Positions 36,388 through 43,745 of a stretch of 64,000 bases of DNA are shown one piece after another. Under the pieces are notes generated by a model. The model ran no database searches, had not been told where the DNA came from, and worked only from the letters and a program-made list of their open reading frames with translations. Both the position numbers and the translations under genes were made by a program. The stretch spans positions 1 to 64,000 of the forward strand of contig NZ_JBEXCV010000013.1 in assembly GCF_040605455.1 (NCBI RefSeq), given 5' to 3'. The stretch is from Embleya sp040605455. Its GTDB lineage: Bacteria > Actinomycetota > Actinomycetes > Streptomycetales > Streptomycetaceae. The first letter of the stretch is position 1, and every line of letters starts with the position of its first letter.

Positions 36388-36774
36388 TCAGTCGGCGGCG
36401 ATCGGCTCCTGGAGTTCCGTAACCCGCTGTTCCGGATCGCCGGGCGTAGCGGCTTCGATCGTCCGGAGCCTCGCCTCGCCCCGGGCCGGCCGCAGGGCGT
36501 CCGCCGCGACGGCGACGGCGAGTTGGGCCCGGCGCAGCCGCAGCATCCCGCGCAGTTCCCCGACGCTCACCCGCTCGTCCAGGATGCTCCGCACCTGGTG
36601 AAGGGTGAAGCCGAGGTCCTTGAGCGCGGTCACCCGGTTGAGCCGCGCGAGTTGGCCGGCCTCGTAGAAGCGATAGCCGCTGTCCGGATCGACGCGGGCG
36701 GGCCGCAACAGCCCGATCGCGTCGTAATGCCGCAGCATGCGAACCGATACGCGACCGTGCCTGGCGACGCCGAC
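36388..36774 (-). pseudogene. MerR-family regulator remnant, damaged at both ends
   Basis: The 128 codons upstream of the stop at 36388 give a MerR DNA-binding region (GRVSVRMLRHYDAIGLLRPARVDPDSGYRFYEAGQLARLNRV, then LKDLGFTLHQVRSILDERVS), but the normal first strand (like M-x-IGEFARLG) is replaced by VGVARHG and no start codon is in place. The frame upstream runs into a 32-bp tandem repeat array. The C-terminus ends soon after the coiled coil (EARLRTIEAATPGD), where relatives continue for 100+ residues. It reads as a broken gene. Confidence 0.7.
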
Positions 36775-36788
36775 AGGGCGGGGTGGCC

Positions 36789-36911
36789 GGGCGCACGGGC
36801 ACAGAACGGGTGGACCGGGCGGGCGCACGGGCACAGAACGGGTGGACCGGGCGGGCGCGCGGGCACAGAACGGGTGGACCGGGCGGGCGCGCGGGCCGCA
36901 GAACGGGTGCT
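36789..36911. repeat. Tandem array of a 32-bp GC-rich unit
   Basis: The motif ACAGAACGGGTGG recurs at 36801, 36833 and 36865, and a variant (CAGAACGGGTG) at ~36899. That is three near-identical 32-bp units and a diverged fourth with a one-base insertion. It is contiguous, without spacers, so it is not CRISPR. The 32-bp period shifts frame between copies, and it sits directly upstream of the MerR remnant. Confidence 0.8.
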
Positions 36912-37462
36912 GAGTCGGTGGGCCGGGCGGGCAAACGCCCAGTCGGCGCGGACCGGCCGGCCTTGTGGCGGAGACGCGTAGCGAACGAGCCGGCCGACGC
37001 GGAGCGACCGTCTCGTGGCGGGCGCGTAGCGCGGATGGTAGCCGAGCGCTGAGCGGGTGAGCACGCGGGCGCGGAGCGGGGCCGAAAGCGCGCGACTCGC
37101 CATCCATCAGGCGCAGTCGGTTGCCCATTCGCTTCGCAAGCGCAGCCCCCGCCCACCCCTGCCAAATGGCGGGCGGCGGGCGGCGGGCGGCAGGCGGCAG
37201 GACCGGACGCCAGAGCGGTGCTCTCGGTCGTGTCCGGTGCTCACACCTCGGAGCAGTGATTCGGGAGCGGTGCACGTGTTCCGAGACGGCGGTTCAAGAG
37301 CGGCGCTCTCGCTTGGAGTGCGGCAACGCGCGAGAGGCTGCGCTTCGAGACGACGGATCGAGACCCGTGCCGGACCCGGAGACCCGACCGGCCGCAGTGG
37401 CGCAAGCCCGATCAGGCGCCGGTCATTCCCGGGCGGGCCACGGACGGTCCGGCGCGTGGCCC
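36912..37462. other. Gene-free region with heptamer simple repeat
   Basis: No frame here has convincing coding character. 37169-37200 is a tandem heptamer (GCGGGCG about four times, then GCAGGCG). The region looks like decayed or repeat-expanded DNA between the MerR remnant and the HxlR gene. Confidence 0.6.
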
Positions 37463-38350
37463 TCAGCCGACCGGCCCGGACCGGTCCCATCCGTGCGCGT
37501 GGGCGTGTAGCTGCACGCTGCCGGGCTCGACCTCCGCGCCGCAGGTCCGGCACATCACCGCGACGTCGAGTTCGTGGTCGCCGTGTCGGAAAACCACCGG
37601 TGGTTCCTCGGCCAGCCAGCGGTCGCCCCAGGACGCCAGGGTCTGGAGCACCGGTGCAAGGTCACGACCCTGGGCGGTCAGGTGGTATTCGAAGCGCGGC
37701 GGGCGGTCCTGGTAGCGGCGGCGCTCCAGAATGCCGGCCGCCTCCATTGCGCGCAGCCGGGTGGTCAGGATGTCGCGCGGCGCGCCGGTGTTGCGGGCGA
37801 TCGCGTCGAAGCGGTGGTTGCCGAAGCTCAGTTCGCGTACCGCCAACAGCGCCCACTTCTCCCCCACCACGGCAAGCGTCGCCGCGACCGAACACGGTCG
37901 GCCGACGGGAGCGCGGGCGGCGCGGGGCGCGCCGGCGGGACGATCGGGCGCCTCGGCGGAAGAGGTCTCGACCGACCCACCCGACAGGCCCTCGGCACCC
38001 CGGCATGAGGTGTCGCCTTCGGGGCCCGTCGTACGGCGCGCGCGACTCACCACCTCGCCCGCCGAGCCCGTCGCGGGTTCCGCCATACCGCCCACCGGTC
38101 CCGGGCCATCATCGACGGAACCCGCTGCGGGCCCTCCCGCACCGCCCGCCGATCCCGGGCCGCTGCCTGGCCAACCCGCTGCCGACCCTGGGCCACTGCC
38201 CGCCGAGCCCGCCGCAGGCCCGGCCGCGCCACCCGCCGGCCCCGTAACGCCGCTCGCGGTGGCCGAGGGGGCGGCTCCCGGGCGGGCCGAGGCGTTGCCG
38301 GGGCGCGCGGCGGAGTCGTCGGGGGGCGAACCGTTCGTAGAACCACTCAT
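37463..38350 (-). CDS. HxlR-family regulator with long low-complexity N-terminus
   Basis: The HxlR winged helix occupies the last ~150 of 295 residues: CSVAATLAVVGEKWALLAVRELSFGNHRFDAIARNTGAPRDILTTRLRAMEAAGILERR and QDRPPRFEYHLTAQGRDLAPVLQTLASWGDRWL, with a C-terminal Cys pair (MCRTCG). The first ~140 residues are Gly/Ala/Pro/Ser-rich and probably disordered. The ATG at 38350 sits at the edge of the divergent promoter with the thiolase gene, which supports the long form; a later start nearer the HTH is possible. Base usage in the extension is just GC-rich repeat. Confidence 0.75.
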   Translation of the reverse strand: MSGSTNGSPPDDSAARPGNASARPGAAPSATASGVTGPAGGAAGPAAGSAGSGPGSAAGWPGSGPGSAGGAGGPAAGSVDDGPGPVGGMAEPATGSAGEVVSRARRTTGPEGDTSCRGAEGLSGGSVETSSAEAPDRPAGAPRAARAPVGRPCSVAATLAVVGEKWALLAVRELSFGNHRFDAIARNTGAPRDILTTRLRAMEAAGILERRRYQDRPPRFEYHLTAQGRDLAPVLQTLASWGDRWLAEEPPVVFRHGDHELDVAVMCRTCGAEVEPGSVQLHAHAHGWDRSGPVG

Positions 38351-38377
38351 GACAACCACATCGACAAGGTTGCCATC

Positions 38378-38431
38378 TCCAACTCACCCGCGCTACGTTG
38401 ACGAAAGGCAAGTTGGATTTTCCAACTCACC
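38378..38431. promoter_or_regulatory. HxlR-type operator region between HxlR and thiolase genes
   Basis: AGTTGGA-TTT-TCCAACT is a perfect 7-bp inverted repeat (38411-38427). TCCAACTCACC occurs twice (38378-38388 and 38421-38431), 43 bases apart, about four helical turns. Both lie in the divergent promoter, as expected for a regulator binding two half-sites. Confidence 0.55.
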
Positions 38432-38501
38432 AGGCCTTCGGTACCCCGTCCCACCCGAAACGCCGCAAGGCCCGAGTGCATCTGTCGAAAGGCGGCCGCT
38501 C

Positions 38502-39656
38502 ATGAGCAACGAGGCGTACATCGTCGACGCCATCCGAACCCCGGTCGGCAAGCGCAACGGAAGTCTTGCCAAGGTCCACCCCGCCGATCTCGGCGCGCAC
38601 ATCCTGCGCGGCCTGATCGACGGCACCGGCATCGACCCCGCCGCCGTGGACGACGTGATCTTCGGCTGTCTCGACGTGATCGGCCCGCAGGCCGGCAACA
38701 TCGCCCGGACCTCCTGGCTCTCCGCGGGTCTCCCGATGAGCGTCCCGGGCACCACCATCGACCGCCAGTGCGGCTCCTCCCAGCAGGCCGTGCACTTCGC
38801 CGCGCAGGCCGTACTCAGCGGCACCGCCGACGTCGTGGTCGCCGGCGGTGTGCAGAACATGAGCGCCGTACCGCTCTCCTCGTCGCTGCGCGCCGGGCGG
38901 GAGTTCGGCTTCGAGACTCCGTACGACGGCGCGCTGGGCTGGCAGGCGCGGTTCGGCGACCAGGAGATCAGCCAGTTCCGTGCGGCCGAGCTGATCGCCG
39001 AGCGCTGGGGGCTCACCCGCGAGGACATGGAGGCATTCGCCGCCACCTCGCACGAGCGCGCGCTGCACGCCCAGCGCGAGGGGCGGTTCGCGGGCGAGAT
39101 CGTCCCGTACGGCGAGGTCACCCGCGACGAGGGCCCGCGCGAACCCGACCTCGCCAAGATCCGCTCGCTGCCCAGCCTGCGTCCCGGCGGCCGGATCACC
39201 GCGGCGCTGGCGAGCCAGGTCTCCGACGGCGCCTCGGCCACCCTCGTGGTTTCCGAACGTGCCCTGCGCGTACACGGGTTGCGGCCACGGGCGCGGATCC
39301 ACCACCTCACCGTCCTGGCCGACGACCCGATCATGATGCTCACCGGACCGATCCCGGCGACCGCTCGGGCGTTGGAGCGCACCGGCCTGACGATGGACGA
39401 CATCGACCGGGTCGAGATCAACGAGGCGTTCGCGTCCGTGGTCCTGGCCTGGCAGCGCGCGACCGGCGCCGATCCGGAACGGGTCAACGTCAACGGCGGC
39501 GCGATCGCGCTCGGCCACCCGCTCGGCGCGAGCGGTACCAAGCTGCTCGCCACGCTGCTCAACGAGCTCGAACGCACCAACGGCCGCTACGGCTTGCAGA
39601 CCATGTGCGAGGGCGGCGGCATGGCCAACGTGACCATCATCGAGCGTCTGGCCTGA
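38502..39656 (+). CDS. Thiolase-family acetyl-CoA C-acyltransferase
   Basis: 384 residues with both thiolase motifs: nucleophile Cys in TIDRQCGSSQQAVHFAAQ near residue 90, and the C-terminal VNVNGGAIALGHPLGASGTKLL with Cys in TMCEGGGMAN. It joins or cleaves beta-ketoacyl-CoA. The divergent HxlR gene and the downstream SDR gene suggest a small regulated fatty- or aromatic-acid module; the substrate is unknown. Confidence 0.9.
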   Translation: MSNEAYIVDAIRTPVGKRNGSLAKVHPADLGAHILRGLIDGTGIDPAAVDDVIFGCLDVIGPQAGNIARTSWLSAGLPMSVPGTTIDRQCGSSQQAVHFAAQAVLSGTADVVVAGGVQNMSAVPLSSSLRAGREFGFETPYDGALGWQARFGDQEISQFRAAELIAERWGLTREDMEAFAATSHERALHAQREGRFAGEIVPYGEVTRDEGPREPDLAKIRSLPSLRPGGRITAALASQVSDGASATLVVSERALRVHGLRPRARIHHLTVLADDPIMMLTGPIPATARALERTGLTMDDIDRVEINEAFASVVLAWQRATGADPERVNVNGGAIALGHPLGASGTKLLATLLNELERTNGRYGLQTMCEGGGMANVTIIERLA

Positions 39657-39775
39657 CCCACCCGTCCACCGGCCGTCCGGCCGGCCGCCGGCCGAACAGA
39701 CCCGATCGGCGGGCGGCCGGATGACCAACTCGCCGACTATTCACGGCAGTTCCACCCCTCCGAAAGCAGCCCAGC

Positions 39776-40483
39776 ATGAAGATCCCTGGTTCGGTGGCCC
39801 TCGTCACCGGCGCCAACCGTGGCCTCGGCCGCGCCTTCGCTCGCGCCTTGGTCGACCGCGGCGCACGCACTGTGTACGCGGGTGCCCGCGACCCGGACAC
39901 CATCACCGACCCGGGCGTCGTCCCGGTCAGGCTGGACATCACCGACCCCGAACAGGTCGCCGAGGTCGCCCACCGGCTCGGCGACGTCGATCTGCTCGTC
40001 AACAACGCGGGCGTATCCCACTCCGCGTCGCTCCTGCGTGCCGAGACCCTGGACGCGGCGCGCGCCGAGATCGAGACCAACTACTTCGGCACGCTCTCCC
40101 TGAGCCGCGCCTTCGCCCCCGTCCTGGCCCGCAACGGCGGCGGCGCGCTGGTCAACATGCTCTCCGTGCTGTCCTTCATGACCCTCCCTCAGGTCGGCTC
40201 GTACAGCGCCTCCAAGGCTGCCGCCTGGTCCCTCACCAACGCATTGCGCCTGGAACTCGCCGCCCAGGGGACCCTCGTGGTCGGCGTGCACGCGGGCTTC
40301 ATCGACACGGACATGGCAGCCGGCGTACAACTGCCCAAGATCGCCCCCGAGGACGTGGCCGCGCAGACCCTCGACGCGGTCGAGGCCGAGCAGTACGAGG
40401 TCCTCGCCGACCACTACAGCCGGGACGCCAAAGCCGCCCTGTCCGCCGACCCGGAGGTGCTGTACCCGACGCTCCGCCGCTGA
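39776..40483 (+). CDS. Short-chain dehydrogenase/reductase
   Basis: 235 residues, classical SDR: cofactor motif TGANRGLGRAFA near the N-terminus, NNAG, and the active site Ser...YSASK. The ATG follows 119 bases after the thiolase stop in the same direction, so co-expression is plausible. Gly-Ala-Asn-Arg in the cofactor site suggests NADP(H) but this is only an inference. Substrate unknown. Confidence 0.88.
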   Translation: MKIPGSVALVTGANRGLGRAFARALVDRGARTVYAGARDPDTITDPGVVPVRLDITDPEQVAEVAHRLGDVDLLVNNAGVSHSASLLRAETLDAARAEIETNYFGTLSLSRAFAPVLARNGGGALVNMLSVLSFMTLPQVGSYSASKAAAWSLTNALRLELAAQGTLVVGVHAGFIDTDMAAGVQLPKIAPEDVAAQTLDAVEAEQYEVLADHYSRDAKAALSADPEVLYPTLRR

Positions 40484-40975
40484 CCTGACTGCGTCCCGGC
40501 GGCCTCGCTCGCTGCCGGCTCGCTCGGCCGAGTGCGCCGATGGCTCGGCGCAGGCGGTCGATCGCGAGGCGGGGTGGCTGCGGTCGCCTTTCGACGCGAC
40601 GACGCGTGTCGCGATGGACCCGGGCGAGGTGACGAACCGTGGGTTCGGAAGGCGCTGTCGCGGATCGGGACGGGTCCGGGTCGGAAACCGATGACATGGT
40701 CGGCGCGTTCGGTCCCGTCGGCTTGGCCGGCGCGTTCGCCCGACTGGTGCGCTCGGCTTGGCCGGCGCGTTCGGTGCGCTCCGGCCTGGTCGGCCCCTCC
40801 GCGCACTCGTCGGTGAGTCGGTCGGCGTGATCTCCGCCCGGCTCGCCCGCCGGCCGACCACGAGATCGGCTCCTTGGGCCCAACACCCACATCGACCACC
40901 GTTACGTCCAGCGGCACTTGGCGCCTCCGGCCCGGCCCCCGGCGCCCGGTCGGTCGCCCCGTTCGGCCGCTGCGG
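40484..40975. other. ~490-bp gap with imperfect 35-bp direct repeats
   Basis: CGGCTTGGCCGGCGCGTTCG occurs at 40719-40738 and 40754-40773 (35 bases apart), with a partial copy at 40701-40712. The rest shows no gene; frames across it are non-coding in character. It separates two convergent genes. Confidence 0.6.
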
Positions 40976-42358
40976 TCAGCCGCCCGACGTCTCCGCGCCC
41001 AACGTCCGCCGCGCGACCAGGGCCGCGTTCAGCCGATGCAGGTCCTCGACGCGGTTCGGGGACAGGCCGGTGAGGCCCGTCACCCGGCGGATGCGGTAGT
41101 CGACCGTGTTCGGGTGCAGGTGCAGGATGGCGGCGGTGGCCCGGCGGTCGCGGCCGTGGGTGAGGTACGTCGCCAGCGTGAGCAGTAGTTCGGGCCTGCG
41201 GTCGAGCGGCTCCAGGAGGCCGGCCAGACCGGCCAACGCGGCGCTCGGGCGGCTGAGTTGGTAGTCGAGCAGGACGTCGGTGAGCAGGTACAGGCCAGGG
41301 CCGCGGCCGCTGCTGCGGATCAGCCGGAGCACCTCGGTGTTGCGGTCCACCGCTTCCGGAATGCCGGTGGGCTCGGTGAGCGCGGCCGAGGCGGTGATCG
41401 GGGTGTCGGCCGCGTCGGCGGCGTGCGCAATCAGGGCCCGTACCTCCGGCCAGTCGGGCGCGGCGTCCATCGGCAGCAGCGCGGTCCCGCCGCCCGGGTC
41501 GAGCGCGGTCAGCGCGGGGCGGCCGGTGAAGCCGTCCAGGGCCTGCCGGATCCGGCGCAGCTTGCGCCGCGCGGCGATGGCGGCGCACGGGCCCGGGCGC
41601 GCCTCGTCCGGATGTGCGGCGAGAACAAGGGTCAGGACCAGATAGTGGGCGGCCGGGCGCACTCCCGTCCGGCCGGCCACCGTGTCCGCCGACTCGCCTG
41701 CGAGCAGGGCCGCGAACAGCGCGTAACGGCCGCTCTGTTCAGGACCCTCCAGCAGTCGGCGGGCTTCCAGGTAGGCCGAACTGACCGCCGCGACGATGGC
41801 CCGCTGGAGTCCGAACAGATCGGCGAACAGGGTCAGTACGTCGCCGAGTTCCTCCGGTCGCGCCTGGCCGGTCGTCTCCCGCCAGCACATTTCGACGCCG
41901 ATCTGATAGGCGGTCAGGATCGCGTCGAGCGGTACGCCCTCCTCCGCCCGCTGGGCCGCCGAGGCTCGCTGCGGACCGAGATCCGCATCGGCCGCCGCGA
42001 GCCGGCCCTCGACCACATCGGCGAACAAGCGCACCGTGTGCTGCACGATCTCGGCGATGTCCCCGGCCAGTTCCTCGGCCGGCAGCGCCGCGTACGCGGG
42101 CAACTCGGCGGGCAGCCGATCCAGCACCTCCCTGGTCAACCTGGGCGCGCCGGCCCGCAATCGGGCCGCCACCGGCCGCCCGCCGATCCGCAGCGGTCCG
42201 GGGCGGGGTCGATCGGGGTGTGATTGTGCGGTGGGGGCGTTGGGGGTGTTGGCCCTCTTGGGCGCGGTGGGCGAGTTGGACGCAGCGGGCGCGGCGTGTT
42301 CGCTGGGCGCCGCGCGTGCGGCGCGTGTCCGGTCACGCGGCGAGTTGGCACGTGTCAC
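40976..42358 (-). CDS. PucR/CdaR-type transcriptional regulator
   Basis: 460 residues. A low-complexity Ala/Pro/Thr-rich N-terminus (~50 residues) precedes a helical region and a GGDEF-like middle (LTLVLAAHPDEA ... DWPEVRALI). The C-terminal PucR helix-turn-helix is clear: ELLLTLATYLTHGRDRRATAAILHLHPNTVDYRIRRVTGLTGLSPNR. It is divergent from the SGNH hydrolase gene across 99 bases, and so may control it. Family members activate catabolic or purine genes. Confidence 0.85.
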   Translation of the reverse strand: MTRANSPRDRTRAARAAPSEHAAPAASNSPTAPKRANTPNAPTAQSHPDRPRPGPLRIGGRPVAARLRAGAPRLTREVLDRLPAELPAYAALPAEELAGDIAEIVQHTVRLFADVVEGRLAAADADLGPQRASAAQRAEEGVPLDAILTAYQIGVEMCWRETTGQARPEELGDVLTLFADLFGLQRAIVAAVSSAYLEARRLLEGPEQSGRYALFAALLAGESADTVAGRTGVRPAAHYLVLTLVLAAHPDEARPGPCAAIAARRKLRRIRQALDGFTGRPALTALDPGGGTALLPMDAAPDWPEVRALIAHAADAADTPITASAALTEPTGIPEAVDRNTEVLRLIRSSGRGPGLYLLTDVLLDYQLSRPSAALAGLAGLLEPLDRRPELLLTLATYLTHGRDRRATAAILHLHPNTVDYRIRRVTGLTGLSPNRVEDLHRLNAALVARRTLGAETSGG

Positions 42359-42457
42359 AGGGACCTCCCGGAAAGTCTGTGTTACTCACCAGTTAAGCCG
42401 CTGTGTCCGAGTCTGCATGATGACGCGTGGGACATTCCACGACCGGCGGGAGTCGTC

Positions 42458-43399
42458 ATGAACTCTGCTGCACGCACGAGGAGTCGGCTGCACAGCAGTC
42501 CCCGGGATCCACATCGTCGCCTGCGCGGGTTCGGCCGCGGGACCGCAGCGGCGATCGTGGCCGGCGCACTGGCCCTTGCCGTCCTGGTCGCCGCGACCGG
42601 GCCGGCGGGCGCGGCGGATCGTCAGGTCTATGTCGCGCTCGGCGACTCGATGGCCTCGGGTCCGCTGATCCCGGACATCACCGGGCCGCTCGCGTGCGGC
42701 CGGTCCACCAACAACTACGCACACGTACTCGCGGCGCGCCTGAACATCGCCGAGTTGCGGGATGTGACGTGCAGCGGCGCGGACAGCAACGACATGACGT
42801 CACCGCAGCACCTGTCCGTGGCCGGCGTCGACATGGGCGAGGCGCCGCCGCAGTTCGACGCGCTGGGTACGGACACCACGCTGGTCACCCTGACCATCGG
42901 CGGCAACGACGTGGGCCTGGTGGGGATAGCCCAGGGTTGCGCGACACTCAACCCGTTCGCGGCTCCGTGCCGGGACAAGTGGACGGCCGGCGGGGTCGAC
43001 CAAATCGCCCAACGCATAGACGCCTTCGCGCCGAAACTCGGTGCGGTACTCAACGGCATCCACCAACGCGCACCGCACGCGCGGGTCGTGGTCACCGGCT
43101 ACGGCCTGTATATCAAGCCCGGCGGCTGCTGGCCGTACCAGCCGGTCCTCGGTGTCGACGCGGACTACCTCCAGGGCAGCGTGAACCGCCTCAACGCAAC
43201 GATCGCCGCCCAAGCCGGCACACACGGCGCCGACTACGTGGACGTGGCCGGCCCCAGCACCGGCCACGACGCGTGCCAGGCTCCCGGAGCCAAGTGGGTG
43301 GAGGGCTACGTCCCCACCGACCTGGCCGCCCCTCTACACCCCAACCGCTGCGGCGAAGCCAACTACGCCACGATCATCGCGACCCACATCCCCGACTGA
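42458..43399 (+). CDS. Secreted SGNH/GDSL hydrolase
   Basis: 313 residues from the ATG at 42458 (GGGAG upstream). A signal peptide (~residues 28-53, hydrophobic then PAGAADRQ) precedes the SGNH blocks: VALGDSMASG (nucleophile Ser ~64), TIGGNDVGLV (~148) and the C-terminal catalytic His in LHPN. Extra Cys pairs suit an extracytoplasmic enzyme. It resembles Streptomyces secreted lipases/esterases (SCO-type). Substrate unproven; the divergent PucR gene is its likely regulator. Confidence 0.88.
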   Translation: MNSAARTRSRLHSSPRDPHRRLRGFGRGTAAAIVAGALALAVLVAATGPAGAADRQVYVALGDSMASGPLIPDITGPLACGRSTNNYAHVLAARLNIAELRDVTCSGADSNDMTSPQHLSVAGVDMGEAPPQFDALGTDTTLVTLTIGGNDVGLVGIAQGCATLNPFAAPCRDKWTAGGVDQIAQRIDAFAPKLGAVLNGIHQRAPHARVVVTGYGLYIKPGGCWPYQPVLGVDADYLQGSVNRLNATIAAQAGTHGADYVDVAGPSTGHDACQAPGAKWVEGYVPTDLAAPLHPNRCGEANYATIIATHIPD

Positions 43400-43425
43400 C
43401 CGACCAGCCCGGCCACACCCGCGCC

Positions 43426-43452
43426 GCGCGCCCCCGGCCTGCGGAGGCGCGC
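43426..43452. terminator. Hairpin after the SGNH hydrolase gene
   Basis: A 7-bp stem pairs 43426-43432 with 43446-43452, 27 bases after the hydrolase stop. The remaining stretch to 43745 has no gene of convincing coding quality and leads to the convergent SARP-like gene. Confidence 0.5.
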
Positions 43453-43745
43453 GGACGGCACGGGGTGTCCGGCGAACAGCATGACGACGGGATACACACG
43501 GGGCCCGGGTCGGAGCGGGGCACGGAGTGGACCGGCACGCTTACGGGAAGCGGATGACAGCCCGGGCTCGGAGCAACGGGCGTGCAGCGGACCGGCAGAG
43601 CACACCGGCGCGCAGGCCGGCCGCGCACGGCGGCCCAGGCGCGGGCAACCGGCTCGCCGCATCCCGCAACCAAGCCGCCCGCCCCCGCGCCCCACAACCG
43701 TGCCGGTGCTCGATGGCCGGAGCGGCCCGTAGCCCACGTGCGGGT

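Noticed and set aside
36783..37052. Tandem direct repeats that could suggest CRISPR
   Set aside because: Units of 32 bp are contiguous with no unique spacers and no cas genes are in the window.
37057..38247. 396-residue Arg/Pro-rich frame opposite the HxlR gene
   Set aside because: It is the antisense of the HxlR gene and its repeat-rich arm; the product is low-complexity with no domain.
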